NCBI GenBank assembly: GCA_020081605.1 | Contig: JAHREC010000062.1 | Span: 2,294,001 to 2,358,000, forward strand | Origin: Albifimbria verrucaria | Lineage: Eukaryota > Ascomycota > Sordariomycetes > Hypocreales > Stachybotryaceae | Direction of reading: 5' to 3' | DNA length: 64,000 nt | Shown here: positions 20,901-32,519 of the stretch, piece by piece | Layout of the letters: each line of letters starts with the position of its first letter | How positions within the stretch are numbered: position 1 is the first letter of the stretch | Program-made: the position numbers and the translations under genes | The notes under the pieces: generated by a model | Told to the model about the DNA's origin: nothing | The model's database searches: none | The model's input: the letters and a program-made list of their open reading frames with translations, nothing else

Positions 20901-23900
20901 TGTGTGTCGTAGACATCAGAGTATATGAAATTGTCATTCATTGGGGTCGCTGGTCGCTACCAACCACCAGGTTAAGCTAACGCTGGGTATCCGCGGAATC
21001 ACTGCACTGAAAGTGGATGGCATGGACCCGCGATAGAACTACCCTTCGCTCTTTTTAGCGTTGGAAGCCGAATTGTGCTTCCTACGGATAAAAAAAGATG
21101 TAGATGAGCTTCAGAGTTTGGATATGCTTCAGTGCTCCCAACCCAGGGTCCTGGTATCAGGTCAGTGTACCGACAGACGATCAATCAGACAGGGCTTGGT
21201 GGCGGAAGCAATCCCTTGCCGTTAGTTCAAGCCCGTTCACCGGGGAGGCTACGGCAGAGCCTGTAAGCAATAGCTAGTCCCCCTTGTTGCTGGCTGCACC
21301 ATGACATGAGGAGTGAGAATAGATGATGGAAGCTGGCGGCGATGCTGCGATAAATTCCGGTCTGGTACTCAGCTTCAGCTGCGGGAGACAACACCTCGAG
21401 GAGACAGGGGTCAAGCTTTGGTTCTCAGTAGTATCGATGTGAGACCCGCATGCATCGCACAAGCCGGCAGCGATCCGGGCCACAGCACTCCTCTTTTGGC
21501 AGCCGCTCATTGATTTAGCGAGTGGCATGGCGTCCATCTGCTGTGGTACGTCTGTGAAAGTGTGCCCTTGTCATCACCATCCCGTCGGTCCTGAGGCTGC
21601 TGGTCCGTGGTCCGATAGCCTTTCCTGGGCTTTCTTTCATGGTGGACCGCGTTGCCACGTTCGCCCTCGTCCTCATCCTCAGCATCTTAGCGGAGGCCCA
21701 CCTGCGAGTGCGGGGCGTGTGAAGGAGGGTGGAGCCGCCAACTTGAACCTATTCAGGGGGCGTGGATGTGCTTGGTGCTCCGATGGAGCGGTACGAGGTG
21801 GTTCCCTGTGAACAAACAGGCGAGCCCTCGTGCCCTAAAGCCCGCAGCCACAAACATGTTGATGTTTGAGAGCTGGCCTTCAAAGCTACGTATTTCCTTC
21901 ACCACGACGCTGCAGATATTAGTAATACCTGGAAGCAATGACGGGCATCACTTGGGAGCACAAATCGAGCCTCTGCGGGAACACGGGGCCTGGGTGGCAC
22001 AGCGCACTCCCGGAGCTCGGTAGGTAACACATCTATCTGACGTATCAGTGGGTGGATGTTTCAAGACATGTGAAGGACCGCTCGACGCCTGGACGTCGTC
22101 AAGGAGAGAGACTTTCAACGGCTTGATTTAATTTCCATTCCTGATTTGGTTGAATTACAGATTCTAGTGAGTGGAGGTGTTTAATATTCGGGAGCAGGTA
22201 GTCGAAGGTATCAACGCCATGGACGAGGATGAGATGAGAGTCCATCGCGCCAAGGCATCGAGCGAGGAACGACGTCATGGACCCCTGGGTCTGATTGATC
22301 CCTAAATCTTCCCCAAAGAGGCTCTGAAGGCTCACCCTGACCACGATCAGGCTCAATCGCTGTGGCGACTGTACGATACCGTATTAATTACGGAGCAGCT
22401 GGAAATGGCTCATTCTGGCAGCTCCGGGAGGTGCAACAGATCACCGAGAGCAGGAATGCACCTCTACTGGACGTTGTGACGTCCTTTCGCTCAGGCGCCG
22501 GGTCCCCGAACGTTTTAGCAGCTGGTCGTTACCAAAGGCAGGCAGGACGCAGGGGCCAGGACGCCGTTGGGGCACAGCTCTGTGGGCATCGGCCAGGACA
22601 CACCACAGACGCATCATTGAATGGCTGCTGGTGGGATACGATGTGGTCCCATGACCTTGTCTCCAGGACGCTAGCAATGGGACGGTCTTGCAAGGACCAC
22701 TGTTGCTTGCAGTTGATCAGCTCCCGATGCAATCCAGTCGAGCACGCTCTTTGGGCATTGGGCTTGTCATGATTGGACATGTACCTGAATGTGGCTCACT
22801 TGTTCATAGGTCAGGTCTAGTCTCGTACGAGCTTGTTGGCCACTCCCTTGCATCGGTCGTTAGTCGACCTGGGCCGTGCTTGTAGGCTCATGATGCAGAG
22901 GACCACAGCAATGTGGTGTAACGGTCAGTTGTCTTCCTTTGATGGCGCCAAGTCTGGAAAGGGTTTGCGCGAATCACCCGTCGTGGCATGCATCGGCATC
23001 GTCACCGGATCTATCCGATTTGAACTCGCCAAACTAACGACCGCTGAGCGGGATCTGGCGGATTCAGGCTGCTTCGTGAGGGGAGGGCAGAGAATCAGAT
23101 CGGTGACCTCACAAGTGGGTGCGTTGTGAGCAGTCGCCGGTGCGCTTTGGTTACATCATGAACGACCATGGTGTCATGCAGCAAGGCCAGCCAAAGGACG
23201 GCATCCCTTGCGGTGATTAACACGATGGATGGTGAAGCAGAGCCGCCGTAGGTCAGGTGGGTGCACGTGTCGTTGCTCTCGCATGTGCTGCTACATACTC
23301 GCCGTCCAAGTTGCTTTGCTAATCCAAATTGTTGAGACGGTCACATTTTGGTAAGGCAGGTATGGATTTGTTCTGGTCTGCACCTGCCCTGGCTGATCAA
23401 GCCTAGCAGGAAACGGCGCTATTCCTAATCTGCCCTCGACTTCGAATCAAACAAAATGCTCCCGCCCATCTGACCTGAAGAAAAAAAAAAGGGTCTTGCT
23501 TGTCTCTGTCATGCTCGAGGCAAAGGTGCCCAACCTAGACTCGTGGGATTCTCTTCGTCCCATGCAATTGGAGCTATCGATTGGCCGTTGTTTTCGGCAA
23601 TAGCACCGTAGCGTCGACGCTTGCTGCTGTACCGCCGAGTCCTGAATCCCACCACAGGCGCGGATCTGTCAGAACTGCAGGAGTCTAGAGGAGTCAATGG
23701 CACAGCAGCAGCTTTTCTGGTTTGTCAACGGTCCCAACGCAGCGGTCGTACGCCCTCCCAGCGCTAGCCGGGCATCCTGGTTCACATGCCTGGGTATATT
23801 TGCATCCTTTCAATGGCCGCGCCGTAACGCCGCCTCCGCCTCCTGGCACCGCCTGCCGCACCGCACGCTAGATTGACAACGCCATGCCCTCGTCTCACAG

Positions 23901-24600
23901 GTCGTACATGCACGTTCTCGCGAACCCGGATCGAGCTACCACTTCATTGCAGACGCTCGCCGCCGTCCCATTGGACACAGCATTTCAGAAAGGACAGGCT
24001 CCCCGCTAGCTGCTTCAGGCCAGGTCAGACGGCCACTTGCAGATGTGAATGCCTTGACGTACATCAACCAACAGCTCACCCAACAGCGGTGCCAGAACGG
24101 CAATCCATGCCTTGCTACCCTACCAGCCATGCTGGCCCTGCCGCAGCTACCCTGGATTCTGGCCGCCATTATTGCTTACTTGTACAGAGTACACCAGTCC
24201 GCATGCGCGATGCTATATAGGACCGACCAATCGGCGCTCGTTGAATATCTCATTCAAATTGGGTTTTCAGTAGTGTTTCGTGAGAGCGACGGGCTGATGA
24301 CCGTCGCGCCACCACGTTCAAGACGAACAGACACTAGCTTGTTTGACCTGCATTGGTGCCCGCAACCGGGTCTGTGTTTAGACTTGTCTCTCAGGATGGT
24401 CTTCTGTTGAGATATATGAATCTCTCCCCAACTCCGACAACGCAGCAACAATCTCTCGGTGAGGGCCCCTGCGCGCTGCAATCCGGTGGTTCTGTCGACC
24501 GACCCTTGTCGTCGAGCCCTGTCAGGTCACCTACCTCATCCTCGTTGTGTATCATCTCTTCACTCATCATGTGAATACCGTTGCTAGCGGTGTTGGCTTC
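17907..24600. other. Long gene-poor region including the GSK-3 leader/promoter
   Basis: The first 2 kb on the minus strand is strongly pyrimidine-biased with short GGT repeats (18574-18593 on +), consistent with a long GSK-3 promoter and 5' leader. Beyond about 20200 the sequence is of mixed composition with many short random frames but no recognisable domain. GGTACC-type palindromes recur (20210, 20760 and 20882). I found no clear transposon open frame or terminal repeats by eye. Confidence 0.45.
18574..18593 (+). repeat. GGT trinucleotide microsatellite
   Basis: Run of uninterrupted GGT units in the GSK-3 upstream region (ACC on the transcribed strand). Confidence 0.8.
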
Positions 24601-24678
24601 GGCAGTTTCGTCAGGAACCCCTGGGTTTGTCTTCGAGAGCTCTAGAACAACAAAGCTCTATGAATCCCTTGGGCACGC

Positions 24679-25240
24679 TCATATCGCACCATGATAGACC
24701 CACTTGCCGGGATTCTGGATGCAGTTTTCGACTTCCTCGTGATCAATATCATCGATGCGAATCCACCGTGGATCAGCGGTCGTTGTGCTAGGTCCCCTGT
24801 CAAACTCCACCGACGTGGCCTAGTCGTCCACGACTGCGTCACCCTCATGCATCACCATCTTTTGCACATGCATCTGCATTCCTACAACTTGACTCGTCTA
24901 ACTGCGATTAAAGCATGTCTCATTGCCAGAGATGTTGGGAACCAATGCACTGGGTGCTGCTTCCATATTGTCGTGTCCGCATAGGTATTTATTGGCCTAC
25001 CAATCATCGTGCGATAGCATCAGGATGAACCAGGGCGCATAGAGTGAATGATGTTAGTCTTCGAGCTTCTCCCTCGTAGCAAGGATGCTACCCAAGCGAC
25101 CCTGAAGATGTGAAACCCACAAAGAGTCAATGGAGAAGTCCATCTTTCCCTGTCCCACTGCGTTTCCGAATCTCAGCATACTCAATCTGCAAAAGATCGC
25201 GGTACGAGCTCCGCTGCCTCATGTTGATGTAGCTATTCGG
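24679..25240 (-). pseudogene. Possible decayed protein gene (F-box/LRR-like character)
   Basis: Two minus-strand fragments look protein-like but are separated by stops. The upstream one (about 25050-25230) reads GKMDFSIDSLWVSHLQGRLG and SILATREKLED before a stop. The downstream one (about 24679-24812) reads PRWIRIDDIDHEEVENCIQN and PGKWVYHGAI before a stop. The style recalls the C-terminal leucine-rich part of fungal F-box proteins, but I cannot name a family. Frames are broken and no start is evident. It could be a relic or chance. Confidence 0.25.
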
Positions 25241-26842
25241 GGTTCTTTCTATGGGCCTACCCCACTGCTCCGTGCGCTGGATCTAGGGTTGGGATTGTCA
25301 CCATCCAACATATCAAGCAAGCACGCCTCGATCTTGGGTCTATTCTCCAGATTGCCACACTCTCTGCGCTTCCATGAGACTATGAGGTGGCTGCAGCGCT
25401 GCGGTGCTCCGACTGGATCAACAGACACCACCTCGACGGCGATGCATGCGGCATTTGTTCGATGTAGAAAAATTGCACCTTGTGTTGGTTGGTTCGTCGG
25501 TCGACATGAATTCCTTCAGTTGCATCCTAGCATTTTTAGTGGGGTCTCGACGTGCAATGAATGGCATTCCCATGCTTGTCATATATCATCACGCCTGTGC
25601 ACACCATTTCTAGACGGCCTGCATGCGTCAGTCTTCATCATCTGGGCGGAAGCAACCCTTCTTTGCCCCGTCACTACCTGCTTACGCAAGCGCCTACAAA
25701 ACAGCAGATACCATACGAATACTCACATGACGTCTCTCTCCTCTTTATCCAGGCACGCTAAGCTTCGGTGAGAGTTCGAGTTACAAAATCCTGGAAGAGA
25801 CGGAGATCACCAAGGCACAGGGGCACACAGGACATCAATCAATCAGCGTTGAAGAGCTTCCAGTCAAGGGATGCAAACTCCGATTACATGGATACCCAGG
25901 AGTCAGCTCAAAGACTTCAAACGTGGTGGGGACATTATCGCTGCACCACCGAAGCCTCAAGCGGCTTGGGAAGCGCGACACTGCCCCTTTCAGCGACTTG
26001 CATTCACGGATTTGCCTAGTCAGTACCGGGTGCAACGCTGGACTGAGACGACCTGCAGCAGCGGGCATTATGGTTGGGAGTGCCAGTGAGACCTGTGTGC
26101 CAGGGAGCAGGTAGGTGAGCCAAGGTGGAGGGTTGAGGTGGGAAGGTAAGTGGCCTGTTGAGCATTAACTGTGTTGGTGGAAATCGGGTTAACGAAGCCC
26201 GCCCATTGTGTTGCCACCATTGGGCATTGGATGTAGACAGTTGCATCGACCTGCTATGGATCTTACATGCAGATATGGCTCAGTGATTTCTTGGCGGTTT
26301 ATTCCCGCCAACACCCAGCGGCTACGTCGCGTATCCTGACGTACGTGTGGAAAGCTGCATGTGCGATGAGTGTGTTTTGTGGTCTTTCATACACCACTAG
26401 ATCACGGCTAAAGGGATGCGAGGCCACAAAAGGCTTTGGTTTCCTGCACTTCGGGATTAGTTGACCAAAGTTGCTACCTGTCGCTCACTTTGGGACACCA
26501 GACAAAGAGAAGTCGTCACTCCTTCACAAATCAGAGGTTGCATGATACAATCCTATTCGTCACCTTAAGTATGGTCATGGGACGGACGGTAACGAATGAC
26601 ACTGCTTGATTCTCCCGCTTAATTGGCAAGTGCCGGATATCATAGGCCCAAGGAGACGGCCGTGACATTTGGCCAAGCACCTCCCTGCATGGCGGTCGAT
26701 CTGCCGCGGATCTCATGCTTATGAATCTGTACTGTGCTCTTGCTCCTCACAATGCACTTTGAATACCCGGTTCTGCTGATCATTACCGGCGCACAACTGC
26801 TGCTCATCTCTGACACTGCCGAATGTCTTCCATACTATGACC
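25241..26842. other. Gene-poor region downstream of the phosphofructokinase-2 gene
   Basis: Contains a 213-codon plus-strand open frame (25130-25771) without domain features, rejected as a gene. Nothing else is supported. Confidence 0.45.
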
Positions 26843-28894
26843 CTAATCTTCATCGTCCACCTTGTCTGCCACCATGTCCTTTGAACTGTTTACCACCACA
26901 GATGGCAATCTCTCAATGGGATCTGTAGGGCTTGCTACTCCGGCAGGAACCGGGCTTAGCTGGCCGCTCGCAGGGGCACTGCCACCTGGGACCAAGATCT
27001 TAACTCCGTCTGGTGAGCCTGGTACAAGCGTAGGATCGAGACCAGGAATCTGAATGCGCTTTGCTTCATTTTGGTAAGCTGCTGGGATGATCTCGATAAT
27101 CTCATCGCGAGGGAACTTGAGGGATGGAATGGCGGTTGTAGAGCAATGCATCAGGTATGCATATAGTACACGAAGTACAGACTCGTGTGCAATGATGAGC
27201 AGATCATTCTGCTCACGCTCCAGCTCCAAAATGATAGGCTCGAGACGCACAGCGAGATCGTGATAAGACTATGAGAATGTTAGTTGACCGCAGCGTGATG
27301 GAAGACGTTTAGAGGTACATACCTCGGCGCGAGGATAGCGATGGTGATAGGGGTCAATTCGTGCTTCTCAACTTCTTCAGGGTACAACTGTCGGATCACA
27401 CGCTCAGACATCTTCTCGCATACACCCGGGTTGATCTGGCTCATCTGTGATCTCTGTCGGACTTTGTACCCCTTCTCCTTGAGAAGCTCCGCCGTTTGAA
27501 TTGTGCGAAGTCGTGTTGACGTCCATACGGATAGCGGTCGCAGAGGTGTCTGTGGCCCCCATTCTTAATCAATTCCTGCTGCTCCTGCTCACGATGCTGT
27601 AGCAGCGTCTGGGTCATAATCTTGGCATATAATTGCCCCTCCTCAGACAGAGGGGCATCTGCCTTGTATGAGTCCTCCTCGGCGACACCAGCGCGCACGA
27701 AATAGGTTGTCCGCGACTTGATGTGGAGGTTGGTGAGATAGAATACAATTCGATGAGAAAGATAGTTGAAGCTGACGTTGTTGTAGAAGAACTTTTCTCC
27801 GGCGTTGATCATCTTGATGTAGTTAAGTTCTGCCTCGTTCATAGTCTCAAAGGTCGGTATACGCATCTCGATGCGTTTGAGGTATAGTCTAGCCGCCTCA
27901 TCTGGGTCCATTCCCTCGAACTGTAGCTATTGGTAATCGTTTCCAAGAGTAGTTGTCAGAAATACTTACATCAGGGGACGATATCTTAACATTGCGGGCG
28001 TTCTCCCGCAGGATACGCTCGTCGTCGACGTAAGACTCGATGAAAAGGGTCTATTTGCAATGTTAGGGCGCGAAGTTAAGCTGCAAATGCGGGTATTTGA
28101 ATCTCACCTTGACATCATGCTTCGCAAACTCCTTGGCCAGCGATCGTCGTCCGTTGGCGGTAGGGTTAACAGCATCGTAAATGGCAACCTGTCCATTTTC
28201 ATGGTTGAGCCAGGAGTAAATATCTTCTCGGCACTTCTTCAGGATCTTTTGGCGCAAAATGACAGAGGCCGGCGAGGCATTGGGGAAGAAGTAGTCGTCC
28301 GGAATGGTTCCATCCGGGCCGACGGTGGCTCGCCGGTAATCGCCGAGATGGAATATACGAGTCTTGACTCCTAGCCATTGCAAGTACCGAGCCATGGAAA
28401 CGCAGATGTGTCTTTGTGTGTCAGAATCGCTATGGTGTGGTGTGAACAATCGACAGCGCGGAACTTACGTTTTACCACGAGCCGGAGGGCCTACCATGGC
28501 AATGGCAATACGACCAGAGTGAAAGAGGCGACCAGACATGGTACTGTACAGCTGGGCAGGTGCCATATCCTGGTCTTCCGGGACATCATGAATGCCATCG
28601 ATGAAGGTTGAGCTCTTGCGTCGGTATCGCGGTGCGTTCACCGCGATCTCGGCAGTCCTAGAGTGGTGGTTAGTGATGACTGATGTATGGTTTTCCCACC
28701 CCTCCCTTTTGCTAGAGGCCAATAACGCTGCGTCCCTGGCTAGCTGTCTCGATTTGGGGTTCATAAGATCCAGGCACATCTGTCAAGCAGTATGGCTGGT
28801 CTAGTACGCAGCGTCTTGACATGTGAATGAGTGGTGGGTGAAGAAGACGATTGATAAGCGAGGGCAGACCAGACACTTACAATAAAGTATCCAT
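26843..28894 (-). CDS. 6-phosphofructo-2-kinase with degenerate bisphosphatase domain
   Basis: Makes fructose 2,6-bisphosphate, the cytosolic activator of phosphofructokinase-1 and inhibitor of gluconeogenesis. Six exons are inferred: 28881-28894 (14 bases, MDTLL), 28469-28657, 28108-28411, 27970-28050, 27323-27920 and 26843-27268. The kinase P-loop is AMVGPPARGKT, followed by ARYLQWLGVKTRIFHLGDYR and FIESYVDDERILRENARNVK. In the C-terminal phosphatase domain the usual RHG motif reads FVRAG, so the catalytic His is Ala; the later HES motif is kept. This resembles yeast Pfk26, where the His is also lost, so a kinase-dominant enzyme is likely. Single bases are missing at the C-run 27556-27560 and near 27354. 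The C-terminal tail is Ser/Pro-rich and ends DKVDDED. Confidence 0.9.
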
Positions 28895-30270
28895 GTTTTT
28901 ATCTTATTTGATTCAATGGCCAGAAACGAGTTCAGAACGAGGAACCAGGGACTAGAACTGGTCTGCGCGCGACGAAGGAGGGCAGTGAACGGCTCGCTGG
29001 TTGTCTCAGCCTTTCGTCTTGCTATGATGATGTTGGTGAGTATGGATGTGGAAGAGGCACGGGACGAGGGACGTTATAGTCACTCACGAGACTGTCCTTC
29101 AGGCTTTGCGAAGAGCAAATAAGTGTGGTGGGTGGCACAGCGTCGGCTCGGGTGAGGGATCGTGAGAGCCGGCGGCAGCGTAGAAGTGTGAAGATGGACA
29201 CGGAGGTTGGTGCTACGGCTACAGGTAGCAAGTAGGTAAGGTAGTGAGTGGATCGGCACTTTACGGAAGGCCCAAGCCGCTATAAGCCGACAAGGACGAG
29301 GAAGAGCACAGCGGTTCTGTGCCGGATGGATGGTTGACACGGAAAAGTTGCAAAGACACGGGAAGGGGCATTGACATGTATGTAACAGACGCGAACAAGG
29401 CCCAGACAAGTGCAGACTACAGTGTCAGTGTCAATGCCAGTGCAAGTCTCGTCACGAAGATTATAGTTTCAGTGCAGGGTAAGGCTGATGACGAAAGAGA
29501 ATGATCCAAGCGGTCGGCACCAAGTGGGTGGGGTCCATTTTCCTCTCTTCCCTACCTTTTTGCTTTTCCATTTTCATCCTGGGCTGGAGGCCCATCCATT
29601 GCCATTGCCACACACTGCTAACTTGCCTGCCCTGGAAGTGCCCCCGTGCTCTACGGTGGCCTAACAGAGGCACGCGGTACAGGCTTGCATGCTGCTACTG
29701 TACTGCCGCCCGAAAGGACACGGATAGCCACCCATAGCCGAGCCCGGTTTAGGAGGAAATAAATCCGACAAGAATGGTTTTCACTGGTTTGTATAATCAA
29801 GCGTTAGAAGATAAAAATCCTGATATAGCAACCACATTCCAAACATTCAACATACATCTATCCAGTTTTGCTCAGTCCAGTTCCAACATTACCGCTTAGA
29901 GACATGTACCTTAGCTACGTACCTTACCCGCCTTACCTCATCTCGCCCTAGGTACTCCTACCTAAGTTAGTAGGCACGCAAAATGGAACGGATCATCCTC
30001 TCTTCCGCCCCAAGACACCCCGGCGTAGCCTCGACAGCGAGGACAAGTTCGGAGCTGTAGGAGCTCGTAAAAATATTCTTCATACCTGACATCAAGTCCA
30101 TCGCAACGGTAGCCACCCCCAAAGCGTCGGCAGACTCCTCCCCAGCGACCTCAGCCCGACCACAAAGTCCACACCTGCTGGTTCTCTGGACTCTTCGTCG
30201 GCCCCTTTGCCCTTTTCTCCTTTCACCCTCTCTACTTGGTCGCGAGCCGTAGCCGCAACACATCGTCATC
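28895..30270. promoter_or_regulatory. Divergent intergenic region between PFK-2 and TOM40
   Basis: About 1.4 kb between divergent starts. The stretch 29900-29970 is dense in TACCTTA/GGTAC motifs (GTACCTTAGCTACGTACC, CTTACCCGCCTTACCTC). The bases before TOM40 are C/T-rich. No gene is seen. Confidence 0.5.
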
Positions 30271-31449
30271 ATGTCCGCCGCTCTCGATCCCATACGGTCC
30301 CTCCTCTTCGCCAACCCAATCGCGACCACGCTGGGTGATGCCATCAACTCCTTCTCCGAGCGCAGGGCCAAGCTTGGTCTGTCCAACCCGGGTTCCATTG
30401 AGAGTCTGTCCAAGGAGGTCCAGCGCGATGTTTTCCTCAACAACTACATGTTCACCGGCATCCGTGCCGACCTCACCAAGGCTTTCAGCTTGAACCCCTT
30501 GTTCCAGGTCTCCCATCAGTTTGCTCTGGGCGGCGAGCGCATGAACCCCTATGCCTTCGGAACCATGTACGGCACTGGCAAGGTGCGTTGTTAACACTTT
30601 CATGCTTACCAATTCCTTGAACTCCCATTGACAAACCGCTTAGGTCTTCTGCCAAGGTAACCTTGATAACGAGGGCTCTCTGTCCGGACGATTCAACTAC
30701 CGATGGACCGACAAGCTCGTTTCCAAGGCGCAGGTCTCTACCTCCTCCGGCGGCCAGGACATGGCCCACTTCGAGCATGAGTACACCGGCAACGACTTCA
30801 CCGCGTCCATCAAGATGCTCAACCCATCTTTCCTCGAAGGCGGCCTGACCGGTATCTACATCGGTAGCTACCTCCAGTCCATCACCCCTAAGCTGGCTCT
30901 CGGCATGGAGACTCTCTACCAGCGCACCGCTCTCACCCAGGGTCCCGAGTGCTTCGTTTCCTACTGCGCTCGATACAAGTCTAACGACTGGGTCGCTACC
31001 GCTCAGCTGCAGGCTGCTATGGGAACCCTCAACACCTCCTTCTGGAGGCGACTTTCCGACAAGGTCCAGGCCGGTGTTGACCTGAGCCTTGGCCTGGTTC
31101 CCGCTGCTGGCGGCCTGATGGGAGGTGGCATGCAGAAGGAGGGTGTCACCACCATTGGTGCCAAGTACGATTTCCGCATGTCCACTTTCCGTGCTCAGGT
31201 CGACTCAAGGGCAAGCTGAGCTGCTTGCTCGAGAAGCGTGTCGCTGCCCCTGTCACCATGACCTTCGCTGCCGACATTGACCACTTCACTGTAAGCAAGC
31301 GCCCGATTTCCGGTTTTGACTAAAGCTAATCCCTTCGGCAGCAACAAGCGAAGCTCGGCCTGGCTGTCTCCATTGAGACTGCTCCTGAGGAGCTGCAAGA
31401 GCAGCAGGAGACCCTCGGAGTCCAGCCCACTCCCAACATCCCCTTCTAA
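30271..31449 (+). CDS. TOM40: Mitochondrial import channel Tom40
   Basis: Tom40 is the beta-barrel pore of the TOM complex in the mitochondrial outer membrane, through which nearly all nuclear-encoded precursors enter. Exon 1 (30271-30582) encodes [20 protein letters not shown], then the conserved [20 protein letters not shown] and [11 protein letters not shown]. Exon 2 (30644-31290) holds the barrel strands, with [19 protein letters not shown] and [20 protein letters not shown]. Exon 3 (31342-31449) encodes the last strand, with [20 protein letters not shown], and ends in PNIPF. One base is missing near 31204-31205 in [14 protein letters not shown], which creates a false stop; similarity resumes at once in the next frame. 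Corrected length is about 350 residues, normal for fungal Tom40. Confidence 0.97.
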
Positions 31450-32519
31450 GCTGGGGATAACACTCACGACTTAACCGCGCAACGCTGAGCTACGATTGTA
31501 ATCCGAAGGAGCATATACCAGACTCGTATCAGCGACTGACCCAAGAAACACCACCCTGAAACTCGCCTCTTTCTCCCCAGTGTCTTATTAGTTGCCTCTC
31601 CAACAACATCCCCTTATCATGATGGCATGGTTGTTTCTTGGTCAGGTCTTGATTGTCTTTCATAATAGACCCTTAGGGATTCGCCTTCGAGCTTGCCTGT
31701 CTCTCTCCGGCAAAAAGAATAAAAAAGGAAAAAGACTTGTCTTGTGGCCAGTGGCCCGGTACGGTTTCTCATGAGTACACAGGGTGTTCAGACACCCTTC
31801 TACCCCCACCCGCACATATGTATATTATCTTGTAGGCCAACAACCCGGCCTCGCCAGCTGCATTGCTTTTTTTCCTCGTTCGTCACCATCTTGGGTTGGG
31901 TTTTCCGGGGCATGGGAGGTCCGTTGCGTGCGAGGAGGACAGTCTTAAACTCGTTTGATGCATCAATGGAGGGAAGAGCTCAACTTCCATATCGACTGTC
32001 ATGTATAGTGTATGTGCAAATAGATGGAGATTACAACAGTTCAGCAGAGCCTAATTACTTATTGCCTGATGAAGTTACTATGTGGAGCTATTTGGCATTC
32101 CGCTTCTCTAGGAGATGTATGAAACATACGACTTGTAATATATGAATAAGGCCTATGCTATAGAAAGGAATATGCCACGCCGCAACTTACTCTTGACACC
32201 AACTTTGTATGATTCGTCGCTAATGATGAGACTCTTCGATGTTCTTAATCCATGCAGTTCATGTATCCTGAGCACGAATCGCTCATATAAAATCCCTTTT
32301 GCCTAAAACGCCGTGCTACCGATAAGGCTTCCTGTAGATGCTGCCAATGTTTCCTCTTACGTCTTGCCCGTCTCTACTCTGTCTTTTCTTATCATCACGT
32401 CGTATCACCTGTATGCCTACTTAATAAGCGAGACGCACAACGATGCACATCCTCGCTACCATGCATCGCGCGCACAAAACATAAAGCTGACCGAAACATA
32501 AGCCAAGTTTTCGACAAGC
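31450..32519. other. Convergent intergenic region, no gene seen
   Basis: 3' flanks of TOM40 and the ubiquitin protease, which face each other. AT content is higher from about 31970. No protein-like frame. Confidence 0.55.

Noticed and set aside
25130..25771. 213-codon plus-strand open frame
   Set aside because: Composition is low in charged residues and rich in Ser/Leu/Arg/Cys, without any domain, splice support or recognisable segment; the opposite strand has the more protein-like fragments.
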